NCBI GenBank assembly: GCA_022605425.2
Contig: CM061252.1
Coordinates: 62,001 to 126,000 of the forward strand
Source: Hamiltosporidium tvaerminnensis
Lineage: Eukaryota; Microsporidia; Dubosqiidae
Direction: 5' to 3'
Length of the DNA: 64,000 bases
In this document: positions 33,681 to 46,309 of the stretch, piece after piece
How positions within the stretch are numbered: position 1 is the first letter of the stretch
Layout of the letters: each line of letters opens with the position of its first letter
Notes under the pieces: model-generated
The model's input: only the letters and a program-made list of their open reading frames with translations
The model's database searches: none
What the model was told of the DNA's origin: nothing
Position numbers and translations under genes: made by a program

Positions 33681-35047
33681 ATAAATTTTACAAATAAAAG
33701 TATAAATATTAGTAAACCATTTTATCTTTTAAAAATGTTTCTAATATAATTTTTATCTTAGATAATTAATTTTAATTTGATAAATATATTTTATTAGCAA
33801 TATAATTTAAAGTAAAATGCTCTATTATTTACTCGGCATTAGTTTATAAGATTACCAAAAAAAATTATTTTTTTATCTTTAGTTTAATCAGGCTTAAAAT
33901 TAATTCTATTTTATATTGTAAAGATATTTTGATATAAAATACTACTTTTAAAATAATTTACATCAAATAATAAAAAAATCAGTACTTATTCTTTAAATTC
34001 GATGGTATTAAAATTGGTAAAATTTTATACCAAATTATATTTCTTTTTTATTACTTTGACCGAATTAATTACCATTAAATAGAAAGAGAAAAGGTTCTCC
34101 TTTAAACGAACTACTTTTCTTTAAATTTAAAGATTTTTGGTAAAATTAGTCAGATTCTTCATTGGTATTTTACTTTATTCGGAAAAATAAGTCATAAATT
34201 TCACTATTTCAAGTGTATTACCAAACAAAGCCATCGAATTAATACAAATTTGTAAAAAAAAATCTATTCTTGAATTCAAAAAATTGACGAAGTATATCGA
34301 TTTTTTAAGTTTTTACTATGATTTTTCGAAAGAATATAAAAGGATACGTACTATAGAGCGGAAATTTACTATAATAATCTTATATATATAAAAAGTTTAT
34401 CGAATTAAAAATATCGAGCTGTAACATTTAAATCTAAAAGTAAAGTTTTACTAAAAGAAAAAAATTAATTTGAAAAACAAAAGAGCTATCAAAACACATT
34501 ATGATAACCTTTTTAATTTATAAATTAAGGGTGCATGATTAAACTTTTTAAAATTCTAATATCTTGTGTTAAATGTTTCGTGATTTTCTAATCTTCATCT
34601 TCTGGTAATCGATAAAAAAAATCAATGTTTTGACTATAGAGCAGCCATTCCGATTAATACAAGTTTTAAGCTGTAAATTTTTCTAATATATATTTTTAAT
34701 TACTATATGAAGATTTTAAAAAGGTATATATGAGGCAAAAATTTCCAAAATTTCCAAAATTTCCAAAATTTCTTATATTTTCTTTATTTTATTTTAACTA
34801 CAAATTGATTTAATATAAAGAGCTAAAATATTTTTCTATATTTACAATAAAATTTTATTCTTAATAAATTTTTCAACCTAAGCTTAATTTAAAATATAAA
34901 AAATTTTGAATTTAAATTAATAGATTCAATTTAGTTTTAAGTAAAAAAAATCGTAACTAATATTTTTTTTAAATATAATAGCTCGTCTGCTATTGTTAAA
35001 ATCAGTAAAATAAAAATAATCTGAAACAATTTCTTTTAGTAATTATA
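33681..35047. other. AT-rich intergenic stretch
   Basis: No gene. A short TTTCCAAAA triplication at 34742-34770 is trivial low complexity. Confidence 0.5.
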
Positions 35048-35068
35048 TTTAAATTAATTGCAATAAAT
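35048..35068 (+). promoter_or_regulatory. 21-bp block shared upstream of both secreted paralogs (copy 1)
   Basis: TTTAAATTAATTGCAATAAA plus one T is identical to 38871-38891 and lies 72 bp before the start of the gene at 35141. It may be a promoter element or merely the retained edge of the duplication. Confidence 0.4.
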
Positions 35069-35140
35069 TGCATCTTGAGACTCAAATTTAAATCCAACTG
35101 AAATTTTTAAACTATAAATAGGAAAAAATCTGCATTGAAA

Positions 35141-35533
35141 ATGCTTCTTTATATTTTTATGATAATCTTTATTGTGGAATCAACATTGGAAAATGGTAGA
35201 TTTTTCAATACGGTAATGCCGGATTCGGATATCGTAGATTATAATCGGAATTTGCATCATCCCGTTCCTTAGGCTAGGTATAAAAACCCAAAGATAGTGA
35301 GAAAAAATATTGATACAAAAGATTTGTTTACCTTATATAAAAATTCTAACGATTTATGGATTAAAGACATAGAAAACAAAGTCAAAAAAAGCGTAGAAAA
35401 AATCGAATCAAATGTTGACACAGATTTTGATTTTGATAAAACAGGAAGGAGAAATATAGTACCGCATGGAATCAAAAAAGGAGTATTTTCTGAATTTGAA
35501 ATATATGAATATAATACACCAGTAAAAAATTAA
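35141..35533 (+). pseudogene. Small secreted protein, paralog 1, with an in-frame stop
   Basis: A frame of 131 codons starts at 35141 with a signal peptide (MLLYIFMIIFIVESTLENG). It reads RNLHHPVP, then meets TAG at 35270-35272, and continues in the same frame (ARYKNPKIVRKNIDTKDLF, KDIENKVKKSVEKIESN, EFEIYEYNTPVKN) to a stop at 35531. The signal peptide and continued coding-like composition argue for one gene with a nonsense change. It is paralogous to the gene at 38939: both have RN(L/M)H, a HP(V/F)P and a basic segment at matching positions. No known domain; probably a lineage-specific secreted factor. A readthrough product or sequence error cannot be excluded. Confidence 0.55.
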
Positions 35534-36635
35534 GATTTATCTCATTCATCATTAGATAAGAAATTTAGAGGAGATATCATATTCAAAAAAGAAGATTCGC
35601 ATGAGGGAAAATCTGTAAACAGAAGTTAAAAAAAGAAATTATATTTTCGCCATATATTTAATACAAAATCATGAATAAACTTTAATTATATATTTCATTA
35701 TTTATTTTTTTTAATGGTAAGAAAGTTTTAAATAAAAAACATAGTCGATCTATAACTTGCATGATAAAGAATTAAAGGATCGTTATTTTGTTTGGTAAAA
35801 AAATAAAATCAAAAAAAAATTGGAATCGTGAAAATTTTAGTATTTAAACGAAGTAACTTAAGTCATTTCATGTTTATTTGTTTACTTAAACAGATTTATA
35901 AAATAAATATTCCAAAGAATTACTAGCATAAGCTAAAGTCAAGATTTTGGGTTTCCTGAACCAAATTTTTCATTTTAGAGAGGAATTTTATGGATATTGC
36001 GCGACTCAATAACGCCACATAGCAGGAAGATGAGATATAAAAAAGACATATAAGATAAACAACATACATTGGTTACATTAAATGAATTGTGCCACTACAT
36101 CCTTTCAAGACTATGAACGTCCTTCGTTCGCTTTTTAATACGCTCTTTAAACCAGAAAAACCTGTTTAGATTTTTTGTAAGTTTCTTTTGGTTTCGTAAT
36201 AGTCCGGTTTTGTGAAATAAATTATAAGCTCAATGCCTATTCCTGATCTTTTATAGGGCTGGGTTAGCGAATAGTAAAAAAACCAAGAGCTGGCAGAGTT
36301 CACTGCACAATTATTTGATAGCGAGCGTTTTCAAGGAATTTTTTAAGTACTAGCGATTTTTTATTGCGGAAAACGTAGCATTCTATCTTATCTATGATTA
36401 TTTTAAGTCAATTTAAAATGTTTTGTAACATAGAAGGAATGTATCAGCAGATTAAAAGCATGTGTGTTCTACATATATTTAATTCCTTAAATTTTCTTCG
36501 GGTTCTTTTATAAAAAGAACTGCCTCTCAGAAGCAGAAGGATTTTAAACCATATTTATACGTATGAAGTAGAACATTTGTATTTAAAAATGACTTAACTA
36601 TTAGCAGGTGGTAATATTTTCAGAAATTATAGGGT
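35534..36635. other. Gene-poor stretch, start of a 10-kb decayed region
   Basis: Slightly GC-richer patches (35990-36360) suggest old inserted DNA, but no frame or repeat could be assigned. Confidence 0.4.
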
Positions 36636-36780
36636 TTTTCGATCAATATAATAATCCTTGCAATCAATATAAATATTTTTCGATCAATATAATAATCCTT
36701 GCAATCAATATAATAATTTTTCGATCAATATAATAATCCTTGCAATCAATATAATAATTTTTCGATCAATATAAACTTTA
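36636..36780. repeat. Tandem repeat, 41-bp unit, about 3.5 copies
   Basis: The unit is TTTTTCGATCAATATAATAA followed by TCCTTGCAATCAATATAATAA. Each unit contains the related half-repeat GATCAATATAATAA / CAATCAATATAATAA, so the ancestral unit was probably about 20 bp. It immediately precedes a family A copy. Confidence 0.85.
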
Positions 36781-36829
36781 TTTAAAGTATCACATCTTTT
36801 TTAAAACAGTGGCAAGTGTTATATTTGTT

Positions 36830-37500
36830 TTTATGACATTAACGCAGTTCTAGGTTTAACATAAATGACTGCTACCCTAAAACTCCATAAGTAACCCCTG
36901 TGATACCTACGTCCCAAAGCCTTTAATCTACCAGGTGTATAGAACCTAATTAATAGGCGAGGCAGTTGCCCGATGTTCGTTAATGTCCGTTGCATGGAGT
37001 GTGATCGAAGGCCGAAGCCCCCCTGGGCTCCCCCAAGACTATGCAGCATTCCACTTACTCTACACTTTCTGAACCCAATAAACTTCTATCTAAGATATAT
37101 TGCAAATACATACATGGAGTCTACCTAGAAATTGCAACGCTATACCAACAGAGATAACCGGCTACTTAGATTTCCCAGCTTTAAATAGTTTTATTTTTTA
37201 TATCTCGCAGGCGCCAAGGCCTCTGGTTCTAGTGCGCAAGTCTATGTTTCCATGCTTTTACATGGCAATTACTTACATGTTCAGCTGCAGTCTGCAATCT
37301 AGTTACATAAAAAACTACAAATATATTTGTAGAAAAAGTTTCACCGTTTCGTAGACCTCTGATCCTATAACAACACCTATGGAACAACCGAAGATGTAGT
37401 GTAATTTTTTCCCACTAAAAATCCAAACAATTATTTTCACACCAGTTTCACATATTAATGGCCAAGCAAAAAGGGTTTATGTGGTTATCCTCCCTTGAAT
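36830..37500 (-). repeat. Decayed dispersed repeat family A (copy 2, best preserved)
   Basis: Read on the minus strand, this copy has KIIVWIFSGKKLHYIFG, VISVGIALQFLGRLHV, and an intact 72-codon end with GQLPRLLIRFYTPGRLKALG and AVIYVKPRTALMS. Matching scraps occur in the 44.6-kb copy (the AVIYVKPRTA region reads VQLSMLKLELQ/ VKARTA by frame) and the 53.6-kb copy (YTLETAIKKHLETFSR; FVGYLWCV). It is GC-richer than its surroundings. Probably a dead transposon-encoded protein; the family is not recognised. Confidence 0.55.
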
Positions 37501-38870
37501 TGGATTTTTATATTATAAGGATTATAAATATGTCAATTATGTTACATTTTTTAACTTATTTTATGCGAATATCTATACTTCACTTTATAAAATAATGAAA
37601 AAAAGCTGCTAACAAAATTTAAATTGGAAGTAATTTTTGGGAAAAATCATATAATTCTTTTAAAATACAATTTCTCTTTTCTAAATTAGAAGTATTTTTG
37701 TATTTATAGGTAGGAATAATTGATATTTTACTCTTAAACCTTTGAGACAGATCATGATGAGATTATTTACACCATATAATTCTTATATTTTTATGCTTTA
37801 TTTTGTTTTAAGATTTAAGTATTTTTTTATTGTGTTTTGTTGTTATAATATTATTTTTTAATCAATCAAAAATTTTGGTTTTCGCCGTTTAATTTATGTT
37901 AAGTTTTTTTTATGTTATTTTGTTCGATTATTTCAATTTAAATAGAGATAAAAAATTGTCAATTAGAATTTTTAAGGGTTTTACGACATTCGATTATTCA
38001 AATATTTTAAATCTATCTAAAAAACATTTTTTTATTAAATTTTCATAAAAATGCAAAACTTAATCAAATCTTACAATTATATACATTCCTTAGATCAAAA
38101 GGATGAGTTTTTAGAATTTATAAACCAATAGTAATGTATTCTTGCTTCTATTTATTTTATAATTATTCTTTGTTTTTTCTTCTTAAATTTATGTTCATCA
38201 TCGTTTAACCAAAAACCTCAATTTCAATTCATTATTTTCGAAGATAATTTTTGTAAACTTTACTTTCTAAAATTTGTAATTGAACTATATAATAGTTACA
38301 GAAAAATTAATGTTTACATATTTGTAGTAACGACTTAAAAATTTCAGTTTTTTGTATTTTTTTTGAAACAAAAAAGGTAGAATATTTACAGTTATGATAA
38401 ATATCAATAAACATTTGTTACTTAGTTAAAGCCTAGGGCTATTTTCATATTAGTATCAAATATGGTTTCGATATACGTTTTAAAAAATTAATTTATGATT
38501 TTCCAAAACTTTAATATTTACATCAAACCAATATAATTCCCACCAAAAAATTTATATTTTAGGAATAAATTAAAGTTAAAAAATTTATTTTAAATATTCA
38601 TAATTATTGAAGGAAAATAATTTGTAATACTTAAAAAACTTTAAATTATTTGATTTTTTTTACACATAATAAGATCCAATAAGAACATGTAATAATATAT
38701 CAGTTTCCTTAACTATATATCTCTATCGTTTTATCTAAAATCATCATATGCTTATCCTGAATTTATACTTTAAAATTTTTTTCATAAAACCCAAACTTAG
38801 ATATTTTTATACTTTATCATAGATTAATTGTTAATTAGAATTAAATATCTTCAGAATTTTACAAGTCAAC
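37501..38870. other. AT-rich gene-free stretch
   Basis: Nothing recognisable. Confidence 0.5.
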
Positions 38871-38891
38871 TTTAAATTAATTGCAATAAAT
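38871..38891 (+). promoter_or_regulatory. 21-bp block shared upstream of both secreted paralogs (copy 2)
   Basis: Identical to 35048-35068 and 47 bp before the start at 38939. Confidence 0.4.
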
Positions 38892-38938
38892 AGTTCGACT
38901 TATAAAAAATATAAATAGATACGTAAATTTGTTTTTTA

Positions 38939-39233
38939 ATGGTTGATCAGTATATCTTGATAATTTCTTATTTTGTAAGAACAGCGATTTATGACAAATT
39001 ATTCCAAAAAGGATAATTTAAAAATGGTTTTAGCACGAAATATGCACTACATATATCATCCTTTCCCTGGTGCGACATTTCAACGATCCTTAAAAAACGA
39101 AGCAGGTTTAACAAATGAAAATGATCCTAATATAAATTATCAAATAAATTCAACGGAAGGAGAGAATTTAGATACAAAAACAAAAAATATTGCGAATAGA
39201 TGGAATTTAGAATATAAAGGGATTACCACCTAG
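38939..39233 (+). pseudogene. Small secreted protein, paralog 2, frameshifted
   Basis: The frame from 38939 encodes a leader-like start (MVDQYILIISYFVRTAIYD) and stops at 39014. A second frame, shifted by +1, runs 38991-39233 and carries LARNMHYIYHPFPGATFQRS and ENDPNINYQINSTEG. The first frame supplies the leader and the second the body, so a single frameshift near 39010 broke the gene. Similarity to the gene at 35141 (RN.H, HPFP/HPVP, the position of the leader and the shared upstream 21-bp block) indicates tandem duplication about 3.8 kb apart. Function unknown. Confidence 0.5.
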
Positions 39234-42200
39234 TTTGCGAAAAGGAAAGCAAATAAATTAACAAGATACCGAAAATAAATTTAATAGAGATACAAATATC
39301 GATTTAAGGTTACCGTGTTAAAAATATCAATATCTTTTAATGGCCAAGCTGATTGTTTCTCCAATAAACTATAAACTGTTACCAAAATATTAATGGATAA
39401 ATATATGTACTTTGTGTAGAAATCTATAATGTCGGCGCAACTATAAAAAGTCTACAAATAAATAATGTTGAGTATTTTCTTTTTCCACGTTTAACATATC
39501 CTATTTGTTGAATTAACATTCGAAATGGTTTGAACTAGCAAATATTTTTTTTGTCTATTGTCTTTTTATATAAAAATTTGAAATAAAGAAACAGAACTTT
39601 GGTACTTTTCTGTTGAAAAGTGAATATAATCATTTTTTTTGAATGTTTCGAGCAGAAATCAAAAAAATAACTTTGTAACGCTGATTAAAAAATTTTCAGA
39701 TGAATTATTTTTAATTAAACCGATTTAAGTGTAAATATATGACTTTGAAGTCCATTTTATTTTAAAAACTTTGGTCTTTTTAATTATTTGAAATGATTTG
39801 ATATTATTCAACCTCTTTGTTCAAGAAATAACTCACTATTATTTATAGCAAAATATGCATTTTATTATACAAAAAAAGGTTAACTGACCAACAATCAGTA
39901 AAAATAATAAAATATTTTTTGATCTATTATTGAGTAGATTCTCATGCTTTTCGTATGATCGATTTTGACAGAAATAACGCTTAACCATTCTGTCATTATT
40001 TTCTCATGCTAATATCGGCATTCTTTAACAATTATACAATTTATATTAAACTAGTGGATACAGAATCTATCTTGTAAAAAATTATTCATAAAATTTTATT
40101 CGGAAAACCTAATATATTAGTGTGGTAAAATTTAGGATAGAAGTTCGCCGACTTCTTTGTAGTTTTAAATACTAGAAGGTCCTGTTTTCTTTGAACTATC
40201 GTCTGTATAATGTGTCAAGATTTTTAGCCTTTTTTAGAGAACACGGCTCTTTTATTTTACCCGAAGTTCGTGAAGACACACTGAAGATTATATGTACTTC
40301 AAATTTAACACTGCCATGAACTGTATCTTTATTACGCGCATATTTAACACATATTTTTAAATATAAAAAAACTTTAAGACTTGTCTCACTAATTTCTTAT
40401 TTTTTTCTTCAATACATTTATCTTGATCAATTAATTCTCTTAAAACAGCTAAATTTTAATAGCTTATACACTGTTTAAAAACAAATAATATTTTTACCGC
40501 ATGTGATAAATCACAAGCTTGATTAAAACTATAATTAAAAGATATTTAATAAACATAAACGGAAATAAGCCCATTATATTGATTTAGTATTTATTTTATA
40601 GTTTTTTGAAAATAATGTACTAGGATACGTAAATTCTAGCATCGCATCACAATTTACTTAAGAATGAATAAAAACCAAAATAATGTGTTTATATCCAATA
40701 AAGAATTGTGAGAATTATTTATCATAGACAGTAATTCATTTTTATTAGAACTTACAAGATTTGATTTAGAAAGGAGTATTCCAATACATGCATTTTTTTT
40801 TCAATTTAAAAACTTACTTACCATTTAATTCCTCCTTTAGGTCTCGGTGTGGAGGATGAACAACTGAGAATTTTCCAATTGCATCTTTTAATCTGTTGTA
40901 ACTCGAAATTATAGGGAATGGCCTATAGATCCGATGTGGTTTATATCCTACCAACATTTCAACAATGATTTCACTTCGATTTCACAATTTATTGCTACGA
41001 GATAGTTTTCAATCAGGTTTTCCTCTCTCCACCCCTATTTTAAAACTACCCAGTGGAATATTAAAAAACGAATTTTTTTCGAAGCATTCATATTTTCCTA
41101 GGAATAATGCCTAATGTCGTAAACCGAATGAGAAATTATAGAAAATTTATATGCCATAAAAGGTTAATAAGGGCTATTCAATAGCGCCTCGCTGAAGCCA
41201 CAATTCATTTAGTATACTTTGGCTCTGCATTCTATTATTTAGCAAACAACTAGCGATTAAACAAGAATGAACGAAAAAAAAATTTGACTAATTGAAACTT
41301 GTTAAGTCTAGAACTAAAACAAATTTGAACTCTCTGAAGTAAAAAGCGTTTAGGAAACAATACTATTAGAATTGTTTTTATCCATTGAGAATTCCCACAG
41401 GAATGCATTTCAAAATCGCTGTCAATTAATATAAGTGACCAAATAACTCATAGCAGTATCAATATTGACTATAATACGTTCTCGATTATTCTAGGTGATC
41501 ATAAACCCTAAAATACATTGTTTTATTTGCCAATATTGATATTTGATCAAATACAAAAACAAGAGAATATTATATTAAGTACAAAAACGAGAAAATTTTA
41601 CATTCAGCCAAAAATATCAGCCCCAAGTGGTTATATTTTTTAGAGCAGCTTCTTTTTGGTGACATTTCGAAGGGAATAGTCTTTTTTATTTACGGCAGTT
41701 GTATTTGTGTGATGTGCATTTCTATTGAGTTCATATCGACTAATACCCTAGTGTGGCCTTGTATGGCAATCTTGCACATTCCTCTAATAAAATCAAGGAC
41801 CGAGGAATTTTTTAAGCAAAAGTAAACGTTTCAGTTTATATTCTAAATTTGTTTTTAGCAAAATTTAATTCTAGATTACATGTTTCATATCTAATTTATG
41901 AAGATTTTAATCTGGTATTGAAGAGGCAGATTCTGTGGATGCTTATATCAGTACGAGTTTTGTCAAGATCTGGGTGTAAGTTTTTAACGGGTCACTCTTC
42001 CTAGCTTCAGTTAATTCTTAATTTTATATTCGGAACCTTTTTTCAGGTTTTTTGTTTTTATCGCGCAAATAATCTTAATTTTGATGTTTCTGTGTATATT
42101 ACTGTTCTGAATCGGAGCCTCTGGTGTAATATCATACCATAGTAGCATATTTTTCGTAACATGAGATTTAGAAAAGATGGCTATAACATTTAATAGTCTT

Positions 42201-44629
42201 TCGCTGTTACGAAAATCGGATTTAGTATAATATTGAGGCTAAGTATTAAAAATGGATATCAAATGAAAAAAATTACTTCCCGTTATGTTGATATGCTTTT
42301 AAGTGAATCACACATTCTTCAAGGCAACTTCCTTTACAGTTATTAAATCGCATATACTTGTTTTAATCCTAAGTCCTCTTCAAAATTTATATTAGGCAGA
42401 AGATCTGCTAATCAGAAAACCTTATAGAATAACTTTTATCTTTGTTCTCAACATGGCCTCATACAGAGTAAAGTTTTTGCCTAGCAGCGACCACCTTTTT
42501 TCATAATCTAAACAAAACTTAAGCCTTTTGAACGTTTTTTTCTGCTATTATCTTCCTGGTACTAAAAGGTATTTTTTTCAAACTATTAATTTGTAGTTCT
42601 ACAGAGATATGACATTGAGAGTGTACGCGCTTCCTATATACCCTCTTTAACTCGGGCTCCTTGTACGATACTTTTTTGGTAGTATTTCGGAAATTTTTCT
42701 GTCACTATCACTCTGTAAGATAGTATCCACGCCGAAAATAGAAAAACATTCAAAACTAAATCAGCTATTTCTTCCGCTCTTTACTTTTCAGAAGCTAAAA
42801 AATGAATAAATTTTGATTAATGATCTCTTATGCAAGTATAGATTTATATGAATCACAAAATTGTGATTGCATGTCGATTAAATCAACTCGCTCCATGAAT
42901 TCATGTTTTTAACCATAAAAGGTGTTGCAGACAATCTTTATTTTGGTAGTATATGTTTTTTTCTCACAGGATACATAAATTTAGATAGGTTCCTATCATT
43001 TTTCTTGTGATGTTTTTACATTCGGAATTTATTTCCTTACATATAAGATTTCAACTACGAAGACCAAATGCAATATATGCACTATATTAAATTTGAAATA
43101 ACTCTTATCGATCCACAAAAATAAAACCTAATTTTCTCTTAACCTCTCTCGAAAGAACAATTAAGCTTTTCCTTCTTTTCCATATTTATCATATCAAACT
43201 TACTTAAATCCTAATAATTTTTTTTCCTAATAACTTGCTTTTAGAATGCTTTAACTTTTTATATTAACTTAATATGTTTTTTTACGTGAGAATTTGTGTA
43301 TTCCAATCTTTGATAAGCAATATTCATTCAGCCATTCGGCAAAACGATGCTTCATATCATTAAAATCCATAAAAATCTGTTTAGATATTTTATTTTTTTG
43401 TTTTATAACTTATTCTTAGTAAAGAAAAAACTGAATACAATCGTTAACGCTCCGAAATAAAAAAAACTGCGGAGTTAGCAGCTGAGAGTGAAGTCTGATT
43501 TTCCAGCGAAATTCACACTTTACACAAAATGTTAAATTTCTCTCAATTTATAAAAACAACTATAAATTGTAGATGTATTGATAGTAGTTCTAGTAGTCTA
43601 ATAAATTAATATTTATTCTAAAAAAACTCTTTAAATTGCTGTAGAATATATACCAAAAGAATAGTATTCTAAAAAAAATGTGCCTTTTTTTTTACTAAAA
43701 TACGATTAAATTTGAAACTAAACTTAAAAGGCAGCTAGGAAAGGAATGGATCGAGGGAAAAATCGCTATTTAAGAACAAGATATATTTTTCTTGATACAT
43801 ATACTAAAAAATAATGCATTTCGGAAAAAATACAATGATATAAGTCGATATTATCTATAGAACGACTAAAAAGGTTTTCAAATCAAATACAAATATAAAA
43901 GATAAAAACTGCCAAAAAAATATAAAGTAAAAGAAAGATACCAAACTAAAATTATTTTTTAATCAGATACGAAATCATTTTATATTATATATCATAGCTT
44001 TTGATACAATAAATAGTTTGTTTATAAATAATGTTTATAACAGGTGAACATTTAAATATCTCAATTATGAATTTTAACTAACCTAGAACCACGCGGGTTT
44101 CAATTATTTCTAAAATACTTCTACACAACTATTTATAATTTTAAAATTATTTTAAAATATTTGGTGTGTTTTTTTTTGGCAGCATGTTAGCCTATGGCTA
44201 GCTAAGAAAGAAATTGGTAGATTTCAAACGAAATTCTGAAATCATTCATTAAAAGTATACGATATGTTTTTAATTTAAGATACTCAGCTTATAAATTCTA
44301 TTAAATCTATTCAATAATATCGAATATCAATCTACTTATAATTATGAATCACATTTTATTATAAACTTCGTTTTTAGGAAAGGATTATAGTATAAAATAA
44401 TGCTGCACCAAATTCAAGCATCGAACGATGAATTCTTTTTTATAGATTTATATTTTTTTTAAAAACTAAACAAAAATTTCAGCTGGAAATATTGGAATCA
44501 TATTGTTCCAATTCAATTTTAATTTTACCAAATAACAGATCTATATGATTAAATGGATTTAAATCTAGTAATTTTTACTTAATAAATATCACATTATTTT
44601 AAAAAAGCGGAAAATGTTTTTGCTTGAAA
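39234..44629. other. Gene-free decayed region of about 5.4 kb
   Basis: There is no complete gene. On the minus strand at about 40830-40965 an open scrap reads VGYKPHRIYRPFPIISSYNR then KDAIGKFSVVHPPHRDLK, and at about 41660-41800 another reads IAIQGHTRVLVDMNSIEMHI. Both look like remains of proteins, probably of mobile elements, but match no family I know. The sequence is less AT-extreme than true intergenic DNA elsewhere in the window. Confidence 0.4.
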
Positions 44630-45290
44630 AATATTACTGCAGTTCGAGCTTTAACATAGATAACTGCACCGTTCTCTTCAATTGTATACTCTACAATATA
44701 TATCAAGGTTTTTCATATAAAAAATATTTAAAATTCATCAATGAGCAGAGAAGTTGCCCTTATTTACATATCCGTTGAATGATATGTGATCTCAAGTCAA
44801 AACTACTATAAGTTACCCCAAGACCAGCAGCATTCCAAATAAATCTATATTTTTCTAACAAATTAGAGTTTCTTTTATGACAAATCTAGGTAGCCCAAGG
44901 GATATATCTAGATGCTGCGATGCTATACTAATATATATGACCGCCACTTAGCATTCTTGCATTTAAAATTTTTTCTTTTTGTATCTGTCAGGCGGAAAGT
45001 CCTCTAACTATAGTAAGCAAGGTTAGACTTCAAAGCTTTTACATGGGAATTAAATTCAAACTCAAAATATTTAGGATCTAGTTGCATAGAAAATTTCGAA
45101 TTAAAGATGTAAAAAAACCACCTTTTCGTACACTTCCTCCACCCTATACAATTGCCAATATAACAATGGAGAATAAGATGTGGTTATCATTAATCCACAT
45201 TTCAAGATTGATTTTCCTATTCATTTTACGTATTCATTGCCAAACAGATAATGTTTAGTGGCCGCACCCTCTGCTCTTATTACCTTAAAC
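44630..45290 (-). repeat. Decayed dispersed repeat family A (copy 3)
   Basis: It is collinear with 36830-37500. Shared features on the + strand are a GCAGTT..AG.TTTAACATA.ATGACTGC-like start, GCAGCATTCCA, a GCG/TATACTAA region and the closing AATCCA...TGATTTTC segment. Minus-strand peptide scraps include YRVEEVYEKVVFLHL, against IGSEVYETVKLFLQ at 37 kb. No intact frame. Confidence 0.5.
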
Positions 45291-45461
45291 GTTAAATGGT
45301 AGCTTTAAGTAGAATAATTTAGATTTGTTTGGTTGAATTAAAACGAAACTAAGATCAAATTATATATTTTACAAATAATTGAGATTTCTTAAGTTAAATA
45401 TTTAATCATATTTTTAAAGAAAATTATAAATTAAATTAAATTCAATAATACGGTTTATTTA

Positions 45462-46001
45462 TTATAAATGTTTCCATAACAAATCATTAATTTCCTTTTC
45501 TGTTTTGTTATCATCATGAAAGATTGTAAATACATCATTTAATTTTTTATTTTTAATAGTACAAATAATATTTTTATCATTTTTCCATTCGATATGAAAT
45601 TTCCTAAAAATTTCAATAAACAAGCTATTTGATGTTGGATATTGAATACTTTTATAATATGCTGTTTTGTTTTTAATTTCATTGGTTAATTCTATCAACT
45701 CCAATTCAAGATTTTCATTTTTTTCTTCACTCATAAATAACTCTTTAGATAGAGAAGAGATTTCCTGGTTTAATTTCATGTAAGAATTTTCTTCTTTCAT
45801 TTTCTGAAGTTTGAGATTTTCTATTTCTGTTTCGATAAATGAATTAGAACGCTTCAAATCTATTAAACTATTTTTCATTGTTTTAATATTAGAAATATGA
45901 GATGATTCTTCGCTTCTAGTTATTTTCTCAATTTTATTCAATAGTTCTCTTTCATATTGTGAAGTAAATAATTCGCCATTTTTTAAAAGTGAAGTATTCA
46001 T
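45462..46001 (-). CDS. SPC24: Kinetochore protein Spc24-like (Ndc80 complex)
   Basis: The product has 179 residues. Residues 15-110 form a heptad-rich coiled coil (NKIEKITRSEES through LELELIELTNEIKNK). The C-terminal 60 residues form a small alpha/beta domain with IFRKFHIEWKNDKNIICTI, KKLNDVFTIFHDDN and the final IN+LLWKHL, which match the Spc24 globular domain pattern (LYRSLGIEF ..., gDVhvv.ld, ending anyiWdll). Spc24 pairs with Spc25 to tether the Ndc80 complex to the inner kinetochore. Length is typical (about 180-210). It is co-oriented with HscB, 308 bp downstream of it, without functional connection. Other coiled-coil kinetochore proteins (Spc25) are the main alternative. Confidence 0.65.
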   Translation of the reverse strand: MNTSLLKNGELFTSQYERELLNKIEKITRSEESSHISNIKTMKNSLIDLKRSNSFIETEIENLKLQKMKEENSYMKLNQEISSLSKELFMSEEKNENLELELIELTNEIKNKTAYYKSIQYPTSNSLFIEIFRKFHIEWKNDKNIICTIKNKKLNDVFTIFHDDNKTEKEINDLLWKHL

Positions 46002-46309
46002 TGAATAATATAAGGATTAAAAAAGCAAAATAAATAGAAAAAAGAACTTTTATTAAAAAAATAATATTTTTTAGATTTCAAAACAAATCTTGATAAAATC
46101 AAAGTAAAAGTGAAATCTATTACAGCAAAATCTTATAAATTAAACTATTTAAAATTTATCTCTAGTCTTTTTTAAAGTTAGATTTTAAATTTTTTTATTA
46201 CGATAACAAATAAATTACCATTCATAGATTTTTGTAAAATAGAATATAAAAAATTCGGAGATATTTATTAGAACAATAAAAATATCTTTTCTATAATAAA
46301 CCAAAAAAA

